Origin: Methanomicrobia archaeon
GTDB taxonomy: Archaea; Halobacteriota; Bog-38; Methanoflorentales; Methanoflorentaceae
Direction: 5' to 3'
DNA: 64,000 nt
Assembly: GCA_015660915.1 (NCBI GenBank)
Contig: JACTTZ010000008.1
Span: 1 to 64,000 of the forward strand
Positions 37,005 through 48,100 of the stretch are shown one piece after another. The position numbers and the translations under genes were made by a program. Position 1 is the first letter of the stretch, and every line of letters begins with the position of its first letter. The notes under the pieces are model-generated. The model was not told where the DNA came from and did no database searches. It saw only the letters and a program-made list of their open reading frames with translations.

Positions 37005-37398
37005 CCCCTTGTGGCGGTTTGGGGCTCGGCTCAGCTGTCGGTTCCGGAGTCGGCTCAGCTGTCGGCTCAGCTGTCGGTTCCGGAGTCGGCTCAGCTGTCG
37101 GTTCAGCTGTCGGCTCAGCTGTCGGCGGTGCATTCCTTTTCAGGATATGCTCTCGTTCTATTTGCTGGGCGACTTCTGCGGATTCGTATATCTTGACGTA
37201 TGCCGTAGTTTCTTTCTTGCCAAAAGCGGTCTTCATGTTATCGATTATCACTCGCTCAGGCTCAACCTTCAAGTCGGCCGCAACCTTGTGTTTGACTTCG
37301 ATCCGCGCCGGAGTAGCCGCAGGGTGCTCAATCTTGATTTGCAGCTCTTTCCGATTCAGTAAAGTATTATCCTCTTCCTTGATAACTTCGATTTGCAT
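36991..37398 (-). CDS. rps24e: 30S ribosomal protein S24e with (PTAE/PTPE)n C-terminal tail
   Basis: [73 protein letters not shown]. Confidence 0.93.
   Translation of the reverse strand: MQIEVIKEEDNTLLNRKELQIKIEHPAATPARIEVKHKVAADLKVEPERVIIDNMKTAFGKKETTAYVKIYESAEVAQQIEREHILKRNAPPTAEPTAEPTAEPTPEPTAEPTAEPTPEPTAEPSPKPPQGGEES
37024..37128. repeat. 12-bp tandem repeat array (unit about GGCTCAGCTGTC on + strand) in the S24e tail
   Basis: Repeated cggctcagctgtcgg / ggttccggagt units encoding PTAE/PTPE. Confidence 0.9.
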
Positions 37399-37418
37399 AG
37401 CAACTCCTTTATTGCCTA

Positions 37419-37931
37419 TTACGGAATTATTTTCAATATCTTGCGCATTAAGCGTTTCGCTTTTTCTTTTCTCTCTCGCGTTACAGCAATGATAACCATG
37501 CCCTCGTTCGGCTGTCCATAAACGACTGCGGCTCCCAAAGGGGCTTCCACGACAGCCGGAATAACTGCAAGATCCTCCTCGCCGTGGACGATGATTCTTA
37601 CGGGTTCAGACCCGGCGACGTGCTGCATCGAGCTGTTGAGGGCGTTGCGCAGCTCCTGCGAGATGGAACCTGGAGGGTTTTCTACTTTGTAGATAGTGTG
37701 GGCGTCGATGCTTATCGCGCGGCAAATCTCATCAGGCACCTTCTCTCTCATTGTGATGCCGTCAATGATGCTTATGTCAGGCACAATGCCGGCTTGTACG
37801 ACATTGTAGGTCGTTATATCCCCAACAGTGACTATCTTGCTATAAGCTCTCAACTTTTCTGCACAATTGGCATTTGAGCAAAGATCACCAAATGGTTTCT
37901 GCAGCTCAGCTTTGAGTTTGTCGGTGAGCAT
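37419..37931 (-). CDS. GTP-dependent dephospho-CoA kinase (DUF359)
   Basis: VTVGDITTYNVVQAGIVPDISIIDGITMRE; VHGEEDLAVIPAVVEAPLGAAVVYGQPNEGMV. Confidence 0.93.
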   Translation of the reverse strand: MLTDKLKAELQKPFGDLCSNANCAEKLRAYSKIVTVGDITTYNVVQAGIVPDISIIDGITMREKVPDEICRAISIDAHTIYKVENPPGSISQELRNALNSSMQHVAGSEPVRIIVHGEEDLAVIPAVVEAPLGAAVVYGQPNEGMVIIAVTRERKEKAKRLMRKILKIIP

Positions 37932-37938
37932 GAGCTTT

Positions 37939-38124
37939 TTATCGAACTTTAAGCGCGTACTTTCCAGGTAAGTCGATATTCATCTGCTTGGCTACTTCGG
38001 AGCGTTTCGGATCGATGATGATCAAATAGCCGCTCCAATCTCGTCCGAGCGAGCTCGATCCGCATACAGGGCATACAAGTCCTTCGACAAACCGATGACA
38101 AGTTTTACACACTTGTTCTGGCAT
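37939..38124 (-). CDS. spt4: Transcription elongation factor Spt4
   Basis: MPEQVCKTCHRFVEGLVCPVCGSSSLGRDWSGYLIIIDPKRSEVAKQMNIDLPGKYALKVR. Confidence 0.93.
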   Translation of the reverse strand: MPEQVCKTCHRFVEGLVCPVCGSSSLGRDWSGYLIIIDPKRSEVAKQMNIDLPGKYALKVR

Positions 38125-38698
38125 TCTGTTCCTCTTCTTCTTTCTTTGCTTTGTCTCGTGCTTCAGCAAGCCATTCGACCTTGCCGAGAGCTGCTTGTCG
38201 CATAGTAAGGCCAATTTTGCTCTCTCGCGGTTCTCGTTCATTGAGGCTCACCGCGACTATCCGAGCCCGTAGCATATCTCCTTCGGCAATGGCCCTTCCG
38301 GTCTCTTTTCCAACCAATCTAGCGTTCTTCTCGTCGTATGAAATATAGTCGTCAGCTATTTGGCTAACGTGCAACAATCCATCGAGCGGCCCTAATCCGA
38401 CAAAGGCGCCAAATTCAACTATTTCTACGACTTTGCCTTCGAGTATCTCTTGCAGCTCTGGTTTGAAGGTAATCGCATTAAAAGTGACATCGTAATATAT
38501 AGCGCCGTCTCCCGCGAGTATGCGCCCTTCGCCGATGTCTAAGACGTCGGTGACGGCGATTATTGACCCGAGCATTTTGTCTATTCGGCCTTCTAGCTTA
38601 TCACGCAGGAGGTCCTTTAAGACGGCTATCGTTTCTTCTCCTAGCCTTTCAGGCGGTAGCCTCACAGTGTCAATCAACTTAGCTTTTTTATACATCAA
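38105..38698 (-). CDS. rpo7: DNA-directed RNA polymerase subunit Rpo7 (E')
   Basis: KLIDTVRLPPERLGEE; YYDVTFNAITFKPELQEILEGKVVEIVEFGAFVGLGPLDGLLHVSQI. Confidence 0.95.
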   Translation of the reverse strand: MMYKKAKLIDTVRLPPERLGEETIAVLKDLLRDKLEGRIDKMLGSIIAVTDVLDIGEGRILAGDGAIYYDVTFNAITFKPELQEILEGKVVEIVEFGAFVGLGPLDGLLHVSQIADDYISYDEKNARLVGKETGRAIAEGDMLRARIVAVSLNEREPRESKIGLTMRQAALGKVEWLAEARDKAKKEEEEQNARTSV

Positions 38699-38857
38699 TC
38701 ACCCTCGTGAACAAGTCCATCGAGTATTATAAACGTTCCTTGACGGCTTCTGCATCTTCCCATCCGATTACTGTTATTTCCGATTCCCCTTAGGAATCTC
38801 TACCACCACGGGGATTCTTCTGGTGGTCGCGTGCTGTTACAATGTCTTTCTATAGGT

Positions 38858-39220
38858 TTATTGCAGATCGACCTCCAAATACTTCTTGTTTCTAAGCTGT
38901 ACTACACGTACGCCGTGCTCACGAAGCTCTCGTTTCAAATCCTTGTCGTTTGTTACAACTGCTGCCTTGTATTTAAGAGCAGTGTTGAGGATTTGGTCGT
39001 CAACGGTCGATCCGCCCGCGGTTTCGATGATCTGACAGCGCGCAGAAAGGCTCAGCGCCACACCTGCCCCCGTCAAGCCCTTTTTCATCAACACGTTCAA
39101 TTCGTGACGAACCGGTTCGATCGTCGCAGGCATAAACCCCAGTCCGCGCAATTCCTCAAACACGTCGATTTTAAAATGCCAGGGAATGAGAAGCGCATTG
39201 GCATCCAATATGGCGATCAT
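38858..39220 (-). CDS. PIN-domain nuclease
   Basis: [56 protein letters not shown] overlap with aIF2-gamma. Confidence 0.88.
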   Translation of the reverse strand: MIAILDANALLIPWHFKIDVFEELRGLGFMPATIEPVRHELNVLMKKGLTGAGVALSLSARCQIIETAGGSTVDDQILNTALKYKAAVVTNDKDLKRELREHGVRVVQLRNKKYLEVDLQ

Positions 39221-40440
39221 TTGACAAGCGTTCCAGCTCCAATAAGCCGCCATCGAGAGCCAATCCGTCTCGAAATGGCAATTCGAGACCCGATTTCTGC
39301 ACAGACGGGCCGCTTGAGCGCTACCTCGACAGCTGAATTGCGCGCGCTAGTGGCGATACCAACGGTCGTTGCGGTGCCTACGCTCAACATGAGTGGCTCA
39401 CTCGTGTGTATTGAATCGACGTTAAGCTCATCGGAGCTCCCAACCACACGATCGAGGAGCTTAACTTCCATCGTAAACGATTTCCAAACAGGGGGCAAAC
39501 TTCCCGGCGTTCCGGCAATCTGGCCGACTAGAGAATCGCTTTTTACCAAAGCAGGGTCCAATTTTGTCCCGACACCAAGGAGGCCTCCCGGCGTCGCGAC
39601 TTTCAGTCTCTCTTTTTCGGACACAATGCTTGACACTGAAGTCGTGATAGGCACCCACTCGTTCTTACCACCAACTTCGACGCTCCGTCCGGGTCGTATC
39701 TCGATTTCGTCTTTGAGCTTGAGTTCCCCTTGGTTCAGCGTCCCACCGATGACACCGCCGAGCAGCTTCGCGATGTCCGTTCCAGGCTTATTAACGTCGA
39801 AAGAGCGTGCGATGAACATTTGCGCAGGTTTGGTCGCGTCGTGGGCGGTGCACGGGATCTCCTTCTCGATAAGGTCAATTAGCAAGTCGATGTTGACCGC
39901 TTGCTGGGCCGATATAGGAACAATCGGGGCGTGCTCTGCAACAGTCCCTTTCACAAATTCCTTGATCTGTTCGTAGTTCACGAGCAAATCGTCGTGCGAG
40001 ACTAGATCAATCTTATTTTGGACAATGATTACCTTCTTAATCCCAATTATGTCGAGCGCCATAAGGTGCTCTTTCGTCTGTGGCTGAGGGCAGGGCTCAT
40101 TTGCTGCAATAACAAGTATCGCGCCGTCCATTATTGCCGCCCCCGATAGCATCGTAGCCATAAGTGTCTCGTGTCCCGGCGCGTCTACAAATGAAACAGT
40201 ACGCAGCGGTTCTGCTGTAGCACCGCATGTGCCGCACACTTCTGAGACTGTATATGCCTCGGGCTCCGGACACTGCGGGCATCTCCTAAAGGTGACGTTC
40301 GCATAGCCGAGTCTGATCGAAATACCACGCTTGACTTCTTCACTGTGCTGGTCTGTCCATATGCCTGAAAGAGCGGACACTAAGGTTGTTTTGCCGTGGT
40401 CGACGTGTCCTACCATTCCTATGTTTACGCAAGCTTCCAA
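39217..40440 (-). CDS. eif2g: Translation initiation factor aIF2 subunit gamma
   Basis: [75 protein letters not shown]. Confidence 0.97.
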   Translation of the reverse strand: MEACVNIGMVGHVDHGKTTLVSALSGIWTDQHSEEVKRGISIRLGYANVTFRRCPQCPEPEAYTVSEVCGTCGATAEPLRTVSFVDAPGHETLMATMLSGAAIMDGAILVIAANEPCPQPQTKEHLMALDIIGIKKVIIVQNKIDLVSHDDLLVNYEQIKEFVKGTVAEHAPIVPISAQQAVNIDLLIDLIEKEIPCTAHDATKPAQMFIARSFDVNKPGTDIAKLLGGVIGGTLNQGELKLKDEIEIRPGRSVEVGGKNEWVPITTSVSSIVSEKERLKVATPGGLLGVGTKLDPALVKSDSLVGQIAGTPGSLPPVWKSFTMEVKLLDRVVGSSDELNVDSIHTSEPLMLSVGTATTVGIATSARNSAVEVALKRPVCAEIGSRIAISRRIGSRWRLIGAGTLVK

Positions 40441-40527
40441 GTTTGCTACCTCCGCGCGACAAGCGGCCGGATTTGTTTATGCTTCCTATCTACTCATTCT
40501 CCGCGCGCTCGTCACAGAGCTGCTTAG

Positions 40528-41814
40528 CTAGATATTCTCATATTCGCTCATCTTGAGCTCAAATCGTTTGCTGAAGTTGCTGACGGCCTCTTCAAGGTCA
40601 TGTTGCGATAGATCCGTTCGTTCTTCAAACAACGCCTGTAACACAGCTTCTCTCAATATCAGCCTAAGATCTGAGCCAGTGCATTGATCGGTCATGTCCG
40701 CGAGTTTCTGAGTGTCAAACGTACCCGTAATACGGGCCAAGATCTTTTCAAATATCTCTTTTCTCATGACTGCGTCGGGAAGCGGAAAATTCACAATCTT
40801 GTCAAATCGCCTCCACGCAGCTGAATCAAGAAGCTTTGGATGATTCGTCGCTCCGATCAGAAGCACTCCGTCATCGACGAGGCTGATGTCGTCGATACTC
40901 TTGAGCAGCATGTTTACGGCTCTTTTTATCGCGCCGTGCTCGTCAGCGAGACGAGTTTTTGCGACGTAATCAAACTCATCGATAAACAGGATGCAGGGGT
41001 TCAATCGTTTCGCGAGAGCGAACACTTTGCCGATGTTCTTGGTTGTCTCTCCAAGATACTGCGAGGTAATCATCGAGAGCCGGACCTCCAAGAACGGGAG
41101 CCCCAACTCTTTTGAAAGGGCCCGAGCAACAGAGGTCTTCCCCGTTCCAGGGGGCCCTACAAACAACAGCTTTCCGATTTCGAAGAGTTCTATCTTCTTC
41201 AGATAATCTCTATACTGAATTGCTTTGACTATCTTTTCGACTTCGTCTATTTGTTCCTGAGTGAGGACAAGTTTATTGAGACTTTCGCGAACATCCTCGG
41301 GCGCAGAGATTGTAACCAGCTTGAGCATATCTTCCGCTTCTTCGCCTTCACCTGCGATCTCATCTATCAGCGAGTGTATCCATTCCCTGTCCATTTCCTT
41401 GGGCCAGTTGACTTGACGCGCTCGTTCGTAGTCGACATCGATTGAGTCATGTCGGGAGTAATAGAAAGCCAAGGCTGGATTTCGCTTGATACGAGAAAGA
41501 GAGTCTTGATTGGCAAACCATTTAGCAGCCAAGTCAAGCACGGTGAGGTTGATCCGAGCGCCAAACTCATCAAACGAGACAAATGGCAGCGTTTTAATCA
41601 AATTCCATCCGTGTGGAATCCCAAAGACTCTGTCAACGGCTTTTTCTGAAACGATGATGGGCCTATCTACCTTTCGCTCTTTCGAATTCCAATAGTTTTT
41701 TCTGATTGGTGGAGGCAGGTCGTCTTCATCAAGTTGATCATTGCCATTGTAGATATGCGCAGTGAGCAACAGCTCAACTATATCAAGGATCTGACTTTCT
41801 GAATCTTCCATCAA
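40528..41814 (-). CDS. AAA+ ATPase
   Basis: LLFVGPPGTGKTSVARALSKELGLPF; CILFIDEFDYVAKTR; LLIGATNHPKLLDSAAWRRFDKI. Confidence 0.93.
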   Translation of the reverse strand: MMEDSESQILDIVELLLTAHIYNGNDQLDEDDLPPPIRKNYWNSKERKVDRPIIVSEKAVDRVFGIPHGWNLIKTLPFVSFDEFGARINLTVLDLAAKWFANQDSLSRIKRNPALAFYYSRHDSIDVDYERARQVNWPKEMDREWIHSLIDEIAGEGEEAEDMLKLVTISAPEDVRESLNKLVLTQEQIDEVEKIVKAIQYRDYLKKIELFEIGKLLFVGPPGTGKTSVARALSKELGLPFLEVRLSMITSQYLGETTKNIGKVFALAKRLNPCILFIDEFDYVAKTRLADEHGAIKRAVNMLLKSIDDISLVDDGVLLIGATNHPKLLDSAAWRRFDKIVNFPLPDAVMRKEIFEKILARITGTFDTQKLADMTDQCTGSDLRLILREAVLQALFEERTDLSQHDLEEAVSNFSKRFELKMSEYENI

Positions 41815-41906
41815 ACACCGTTCCTATATAAACCAGGTTTATTGCATGAAAAGCATATAAAGATTAGGTTGAAGGCAGATGGCCGAAAAAACGCCCGAAA
41901 GCCGTA

Positions 41907-42776
41907 TCAGATTCTAGTTATGACTTCACTTCCATCGGTCGTCACAATAAGCGTATCCTCAGCTTGCGAAACGAGTCCTCGATCTTTTAACACGGGATAC
42001 GCGTGGATTATGCCTGCCGCTTCCAATTGCTTTAACCCTAGATCGACACGGCCTTTAAGCCACCTTCTCGCGAAGGGTAGTGATTTATAGGTCTCAATTT
42101 CTTTCAAAATGGCCCTGGCCTCAGGCGATCGCACAGGCTTTTCCTTCACGAGGCTGAAGATTTCCGCTTTTCCTGTCTCATACACCCGACCATTACCATT
42201 AGAGGAAAAAGGTTCAATAGCTATTACCTGTCCTTCTTTGAGCTTCGTACCGCTTTGAGTTCGTCGGTTGTGTATCGGAGGTGGGGCGTGTTGTGTATAG
42301 CGCTCTAGGCCATGTCCAGTAAGATTGACGACAGGATGAAAGCCATAATCTGTGATAGTCTGTTCGATAACCGCGCTGATCGCTGCCGTGTCAACATCTG
42401 CGTGCACAACGTCAATTGCCCGCTCGAGTGCGCTGTTCGAGGCTTCTACTAGTTTTTTGTTATTTCCAAGGTCAATGGTGATCGCCGTGTCTGCGATATA
42501 GCCATCTATATGGACGCCGATATCAAGCTTGACGAGATCGCGGCTAAAAATCGACGCATCAGCCTCAGAAGGAGTAGCATGCGCTGCTTCTTCGTTCAAG
42601 GAAATGTTCGTCGGAAAGGCGACTGCACCGCCTTTTTGCTGAATTGAGCGTTCTACGCTTTCAGCTACGTCAAGTAGTTTTACACCGACTTTTACCTTTT
42701 TGATGGCTTCTCCACGAACTTCTGCTAGTATGCGGCCAGCTTCGCGGTACTTATCCAACACCTCGGGTTCTTGCAC
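41907..42776 (-). CDS. map: Methionine aminopeptidase
   Basis: LVKLDIGVHIDGYIADTAITIDLG; VNLTGHGLERYTQHAPPPIHN; VIAIEPFSSNG. Confidence 0.95.
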   Translation of the reverse strand: MQEPEVLDKYREAGRILAEVRGEAIKKVKVGVKLLDVAESVERSIQQKGGAVAFPTNISLNEEAAHATPSEADASIFSRDLVKLDIGVHIDGYIADTAITIDLGNNKKLVEASNSALERAIDVVHADVDTAAISAVIEQTITDYGFHPVVNLTGHGLERYTQHAPPPIHNRRTQSGTKLKEGQVIAIEPFSSNGNGRVYETGKAEIFSLVKEKPVRSPEARAILKEIETYKSLPFARRWLKGRVDLGLKQLEAAGIIHAYPVLKDRGLVSQAEDTLIVTTDGSEVITRI

Positions 42777-43937
42777 TTATATCACAAACTCCTTTGGAAA
42801 CTGAGTGATGGTTTTATTCCCGTTATGAGTAATAACAGCTACGTCTTCGAGTCGTACCCCACCGATGCCGGGGTAATATAAGCCCGGTTCAACTGTGACC
42901 ACGTTGCCTTTTTCCAGGAGCCCCCCCCTTTTGCTGAGGAACGGCAGTTCGTGAACCTCTAATCCTAGTCCGTGACCTGTAGAGTGAATGAACCCTTGAC
43001 CGTTGTCGAGGTCCGTCTGGAAGCCGCTCTGTTCGAAGTGATCAGCCACGGCTAGGTGGACCTCTGCTCCGCTAATCCCCGGCCTTAGCATTTCAACGGC
43101 AAGGTGTTGCGCCTCTTGTACTGCCGAATACATATCGGAGAGTTCAGACGGGGCATCTCCACGTAGCACCGTGCGCGACATGTCTGCGTGGTATCGCGAT
43201 GCTATCGATTGTGGAAAAACATCAAAAACGATCGCAGAATTTGCTTTGACCGGCCCTGATCCCGTCAGATGGGGTAGCGCGGAGTCATCGCCACTCGACG
43301 CGATGACGTCTTCTGATGTGCAAGCGTCGTTTATGAGTGAGCAGCCGATTGCGCTCTTTAATCGCTCCGACGTAAGCACCTGCCCGTCATACCGCAACGT
43401 GTCACCACTGATTTTGCTATGAGCTAAGATGGTGAGTGCGGATGCGAGCGCTTTTTCGCTAGCACGCTGCACTTGCGCCATAAGTTTCAGTTCACGGGCC
43501 GTTTTGATGGAACGTAAGCTTTCGATTGGACCAGACATAGGCTTTAGCTCGTAACCGGCACGCCGCAGTTCGTCAGCCAAACCTATCGGAAAATCAGCAT
43601 TAACTCCCAAGCGCTTGATCTTACACTCTTTAAGAACTGAGCCAATCATGGTGGGTGTGGTTCGATCGCCTTCCGTTTCGCGCGAATCTCTTTGAAAATC
43701 CTCTCTCGCTTGCACGCGATCAGCAATCGAAGATCTAACGGCCCTCGCTTTCTCCATGCTTGAGATTACTAGGAGTGATTGTCCGCCTGAGCGCAAAAAC
43801 AGGAATGGATCCTCTGCTAAAAAATTTGTCAAGTAGTAGAGATTTGCGTCCTGCGAAGACGCTGCGTACTGCGCATAACCGTCGAGTTGAAGCTCGGCGA
43901 TTTTTCGATCGAGGGTGACAGCTTGCATCGAATTCAA
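42777..43937 (-). CDS. Xaa-Pro aminopeptidase-like M24 peptidase
   Basis: IVFDVFPQSIASRYHADMSRTVLRG; FIHSTGHGLGLEVHELPFLS; VVTVEPGLYYPGIGGVRLEDVAVIT. Confidence 0.92.
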   Translation of the reverse strand: MNSMQAVTLDRKIAELQLDGYAQYAASSQDANLYYLTNFLAEDPFLFLRSGGQSLLVISSMEKARAVRSSIADRVQAREDFQRDSRETEGDRTTPTMIGSVLKECKIKRLGVNADFPIGLADELRRAGYELKPMSGPIESLRSIKTARELKLMAQVQRASEKALASALTILAHSKISGDTLRYDGQVLTSERLKSAIGCSLINDACTSEDVIASSGDDSALPHLTGSGPVKANSAIVFDVFPQSIASRYHADMSRTVLRGDAPSELSDMYSAVQEAQHLAVEMLRPGISGAEVHLAVADHFEQSGFQTDLDNGQGFIHSTGHGLGLEVHELPFLSKRGGLLEKGNVVTVEPGLYYPGIGGVRLEDVAVITHNGNKTITQFPKEFVI

Positions 43938-44062
43938 GTCTTTCTCAACTCAGCAAGGTCTTTGGAGAGCTCTAAGTTGGCTTTACGTCGCTGAACGCGA
44001 TCGGATGCTCGAAATGTTGTCGCTCGCATCTCAAATAGCTGAAAGATGCGCGGGCGAGCCAT
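43934..44062 (-). CDS. Candidate 42-aa basic small protein between proS and pepQ (absent from ORF track)
   Basis: MARPRIFQLFEMRATTFRASDRVQRRKANLELSKDLAELRKT; SD aggag before the ATG; TTGA overlap with the next gene. Confidence 0.5.
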   Translation of the reverse strand: MARPRIFQLFEMRATTFRASDRVQRRKANLELSKDLAELRKT

Positions 44063-44084
44063 TCACTTGCTCCTGATACCTGCA

Positions 44085-45503
44085 TCAGTACGACCGAGCT
44101 AGAAGCGCCCGGATGGTCGTCGGTGCGTCGCATATGGGGCAAAGGCCTTCCATAGGCTCTGTCTCTCCTAATACGTCAGCGTCACTTAATTCTTGAAGCT
44201 TACGGCCGCAGGACTCGGATCTGCACCACGAGATCTGAAATATGCCTGTCTTGCCTTTTGCTTGCTCGGGTATTTCTATGGCGACGGTGTGCGAAACGAG
44301 AAACGCTCGCGCTTTTTTAGTAATGTTTTCCAAGACATTAATCATCGCTTCAGCGAGTCGAAACTGCAGTTCAGAGCGTTTGACGCTCTCTTTTTTTCCT
44401 GTATCCCTACGTACTAGGGTAACAGAGCTTTTCGAAAGATCTCTTGGGCCGATCTCTAATCGAATAGGGACCCCTTGTTTTTCCCACTTGTAAAATTTAG
44501 CGCCCGGCCGGACGTCGTCTGTGTCCAGAACAACCCGATAGCGCGAAAGTTCGTCTCTAAGTTCGTTGCAGGCTTTCAAGATGGCCTCGCTGTCAGCCTG
44601 TTTGCTGTAGATCGGGATAATAACAACCTGAACGGGGGCTATCTCGGGTGGAAGTACTAAGCCCTTGTCGTCGCCGTGGACTGAGATGACGGCTGCGATG
44701 CAGCGTTCTGAAATGCCGTAGCACGTCTGATTGACGAACTGCTGGTTGCCGTCACGATCTTCGTACGTGATATCAAAGGTCTTTGCAAAGTTCGTGCCGA
44801 GATGGTGAATCGTACCGACTTGGAGGCTTTTCCCATCAGGCATGAGCGTGTCAAAAGCGAGTGTGTAGTCGGCTCCCGGGAACCTGTCCCACTGTGGTCG
44901 ACGCGAAACGATGTATGGAATGCCGAGCCGGTCGTAGAATTCCTTATATAAAGCTACAGCGGCGTCGGTCTGCAATTTGGCATCCTCCCAAGAGGCATGT
45001 GCGGTATGGGCCTCCTTAAAGCTCGTTATCTCTCGCAGGCGAATTAGTGGTCGCGTGTGTTTTGTTTCATATCGAAACGTGTTCACGAGCTGATAAATCT
45101 TCAGAGGCAGATCTGCATGTGAGCGAATCCAAATGCTAAACATAGGATATATTGCGGTTTCCGAAGTCGGCCGCAACGCGAGCGGGATGTCTAATTCAGC
45201 AAAACCACCCCGGGTTACCCAGAACACTTCTTCTTCAAATCCTTTGATGTGCTCCGATTCTTTGAGTAGCTCATTTTCAGGTATAAGCAGGGGGAAATAT
45301 GCTTCCTCGTGATCTCTATCAAGGAGTGATCGGAGCACGTCGTAGGTCAGTTTCCGCAATTTGAAGCCGAACGGAAACCATACATAAAGTCCTTTGATCG
45401 GGTATCGCACGTCCATAATTTGCGCGTCAATTAGTATGTCGTTGTACCATTCGCTGAAATTAGTTTTCTTCACCCTACCACTCCTGAACTGTCGGGCGGG
45501 CAC
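44085..45503 (-). CDS. proS: Prolyl-tRNA synthetase
   Basis: [95 protein letters not shown]. Confidence 0.97.
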   Translation of the reverse strand: MPARQFRSGRVKKTNFSEWYNDILIDAQIMDVRYPIKGLYVWFPFGFKLRKLTYDVLRSLLDRDHEEAYFPLLIPENELLKESEHIKGFEEEVFWVTRGGFAELDIPLALRPTSETAIYPMFSIWIRSHADLPLKIYQLVNTFRYETKHTRPLIRLREITSFKEAHTAHASWEDAKLQTDAAVALYKEFYDRLGIPYIVSRRPQWDRFPGADYTLAFDTLMPDGKSLQVGTIHHLGTNFAKTFDITYEDRDGNQQFVNQTCYGISERCIAAVISVHGDDKGLVLPPEIAPVQVVIIPIYSKQADSEAILKACNELRDELSRYRVVLDTDDVRPGAKFYKWEKQGVPIRLEIGPRDLSKSSVTLVRRDTGKKESVKRSELQFRLAEAMINVLENITKKARAFLVSHTVAIEIPEQAKGKTGIFQISWCRSESCGRKLQELSDADVLGETEPMEGLCPICDAPTTIRALLARSY

Positions 45504-45530
45504 GTGGAAGGCATTTCCGCCTCAAACGTG

Positions 45531-46364
45531 TCATATACCTAAGGTCATCCGTAATGTGTCCCTTATGGCTGGGGCGAGGCCCACCGTGAGAATAGCAAGC
45601 TTTACGAGCCCGACAAGATTCTTTGACTCGGTCTTTAAATACTGATCTATTATGAACAACACGGGAACGGTCACCATGAGCTTGAGCGGATACATTACAA
45701 AGGCGGTGCCCGTGGCTTCGATGAGAAAGTTCGGAAGCACGTGCTTCTCTGCATAGGGCAGGAACGTGAGGCCAAACGACGTAGCTGTCGCATCGAACAG
45801 TTGTCCGTCGAGCACGAAGGCGTTTACGCGATCCTTTAGAAGCGTGAAATTTAACAAGCGAGCGATGGCGTAGACGGCAAAGCTAAGTGCGACGGCGACC
45901 GACAATATGAGCGCTAAAATCCCTGCGTTAAACGATGGTGCTGTTTGGTAGAGTAGCCAGACGTTCAGGGCACTCCACGCTACGCCGGCCGTCGCGAAGG
46001 GCCAATAGTAGTTGATGTGGATTGCGCGCTGTAACCCAACCGATAACATAAGCACCGCGACGCACACAAAGAATATGAAGAGATAGATCAGCGGCGTTAT
46101 TAGGAGATACTTGAACGGCGCGGCAACGATGCCGGCGTCTTCCACGACTCGCAACGAACCCCCCACAAAGATATAAGGAGATACGGCGAAAATGAACACC
46201 TCATCAACCGTGACGTCAAGCTTGTCGAGAAGTTTAACGACCCCAAATAGGCTAAGGCCGAGAATAATGGCCCAGGTTATCGTGTTGATTGGGTTATATC
46301 CGGTGTCGTGTATAATGGGGTTTATATAGTACTCGTTTATAAAGTTCCCTAAATCGACTGCCAA
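45531..46364 (-). CDS. DUF63 family membrane protein
   Basis: NFINEYYINPIIHDTGYNPINTITWAIILG...FVGGSLRVVEDAGI; multiple TM segments. Confidence 0.88.
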   Translation of the reverse strand: MAVDLGNFINEYYINPIIHDTGYNPINTITWAIILGLSLFGVVKLLDKLDVTVDEVFIFAVSPYIFVGGSLRVVEDAGIVAAPFKYLLITPLIYLFIFFVCVAVLMLSVGLQRAIHINYYWPFATAGVAWSALNVWLLYQTAPSFNAGILALILSVAVALSFAVYAIARLLNFTLLKDRVNAFVLDGQLFDATATSFGLTFLPYAEKHVLPNFLIEATGTAFVMYPLKLMVTVPVLFIIDQYLKTESKNLVGLVKLAILTVGLAPAIRDTLRMTLGI

Positions 46365-46374
46365 ATGATCACCG

Positions 46375-47409
46375 ATGAAACAATGGATGTCGCTCCCTAG
46401 AATAGTCGTGATGGAACAAGACGCTATACGCTATACTGCTAACGTTCTTAGGGAACTTAAACTTGGTGGGGACGGGTTAATAGTTTGCGGAAAGCACACG
46501 TGTGCATTCGGGCGACAGATTGAGGGCATCTTGGGGAACGAATATCCGGCTGAGGTGCTTGTCGTTGGTTCGGCTACCATGGAAGAAGTCGAGCGAGTCG
46601 CAAGTCACGCTGTGGATAAGGGCTTCATTGTTGCTGTTGGCGGCGGCAAGACTATTGACATCGCTAAGATTGCTTCTGTCACGGCGAAATTGCCTTTCAT
46701 AAGTGTGCCCACCGCAGCAAGTCACGATGGAATCGCCTCGATGCGCGCTTCCATACGTTTTAGTGAGGGAACGCAGTCTATAGAAGCTCAAACCCCGCTG
46801 GCAATTATTGCAGACACTCGAATCATAGCTCAGGCACCGCATCGGCTACTTGCTGCAGGTTGCGGCGACATCATATCCAACTACACTGCAGTGAAAGACT
46901 GGGAACTCGCCAGGAAGCTGCGAGGTGAAGAGTTTAGCGAATATGCCGCCGCGCTCTCCCTCATGACCACTGAGATAATTATCAACTCGGCTAGCCAAAT
47001 CAAGCCTAATTTGGAGGACTCTGTTAGGCTCGTGGTAAAAGCCTTAGTTTCGAGCAGCGTTGCTATGAGCATTGCTGGATCCTCTCGTCCGGCCTCAGGC
47101 AGTGAGCATAAGTTTAGTCATGCGCTTGACGTCATAGCTCCAAAACCGGCTTTGCACGGCGAGCAATGCGGCGTTGGAACGATTATGATGGCGTATCTGC
47201 ATGGTGGTGACTGGCAACGAATTCGGCAAGCGCTGCAGAGCATTGGCGCACCAGTCAACGCTCGAGATTTGGGGGTAGAGAGCCAGTACATCGTTCAAGC
47301 GCTGCTGCACGCAAAGGACGTCCGACCAGAGCGTTACACGATCCTTGGCGAAGGATTGACGAGAAAAGCTGCGGAAGAGTTAGCGAAGGTCACATTGGTG
47401 ATTGAGTAG
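46375..47409 (+). CDS. egsA: sn-Glycerol-1-phosphate dehydrogenase
   Basis: [79 protein letters not shown]. Confidence 0.96.
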   Translation: MKQWMSLPRIVVMEQDAIRYTANVLRELKLGGDGLIVCGKHTCAFGRQIEGILGNEYPAEVLVVGSATMEEVERVASHAVDKGFIVAVGGGKTIDIAKIASVTAKLPFISVPTAASHDGIASMRASIRFSEGTQSIEAQTPLAIIADTRIIAQAPHRLLAAGCGDIISNYTAVKDWELARKLRGEEFSEYAAALSLMTTEIIINSASQIKPNLEDSVRLVVKALVSSSVAMSIAGSSRPASGSEHKFSHALDVIAPKPALHGEQCGVGTIMMAYLHGGDWQRIRQALQSIGAPVNARDLGVESQYIVQALLHAKDVRPERYTILGEGLTRKAAEELAKVTLVIE

Positions 47410-47495
47410 CTGCATTGATATCTTTATAATGCAACAGAGCAACCTACTTTCGTCAGGCCGCAGCGTGCTTACGTTGTACTCACAGGATTGATAAC

Positions 47496-47945
47496 ATGCC
47501 AAAAGGAAACGCCAGCATCACTCTGATCGGTGTAGATTTGGCCAGGAGCGGCACAGAGTTTGTATTCAATGGACCTGCAAACGAATGCGAGATGTGCAAG
47601 CTTAAAAACACCTGCCTAAATTTGGACGTTGGACGTCGCTACAGGATAGTGACGGTGCGCGGGAATATGAGGCACGATTGCGCCTTGCATGATATTGGAG
47701 TAAAAGCTGTAGAAGTCGTCGAAAGCCCAAGCGTCGTCGCAATCGACTCTAAAAATGCATTTGTCGGCTCGAGAATCTTATATAAGCAGAATGAGTGTGA
47801 AGTATCTAACTGCAAGATCTATGAATTGTGCCATCCGAACGGGCTTGTACGAGAGGAGAAATACACGATTTCTGAGGTTCTCGGTGATACACCGGATACC
47901 TGCCCTGAGGGTAAGTCGTTGAAACTGGTTGAGCTAAAGAGATAA
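47496..47945 (+). CDS. UPF0179 family protein
   Basis: ITLIGVDLARSGTEFVFNGPANECEMCKLKNTCLNLDVGRRYRIV...C-rich. Confidence 0.88.
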   Translation: MPKGNASITLIGVDLARSGTEFVFNGPANECEMCKLKNTCLNLDVGRRYRIVTVRGNMRHDCALHDIGVKAVEVVESPSVVAIDSKNAFVGSRILYKQNECEVSNCKIYELCHPNGLVREEKYTISEVLGDTPDTCPEGKSLKLVELKR

Positions 47946-48100
47946 CGGCTCATCACTTGAGTGACGTGCTCGGCCCTCGAGGCTCTTTAAACAATTGCAG
48001 GTCGATGGTTGGAAAGGAGCAAAAAAACGTCTCTCTACGGGCTTTCGAGGCGCGCAATAGGGGACTTCTGTCATTCTTTTATAGAACGCCAAAGGCCCGT

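Noticed and set aside
36846-37133. ORF-track 95-aa protein with ([12 protein letters not shown])n N-terminus
   Set aside because: The N-terminal repeat is the S24e tail repeat read in another frame; the real S27ae begins at the GTG at 37004.
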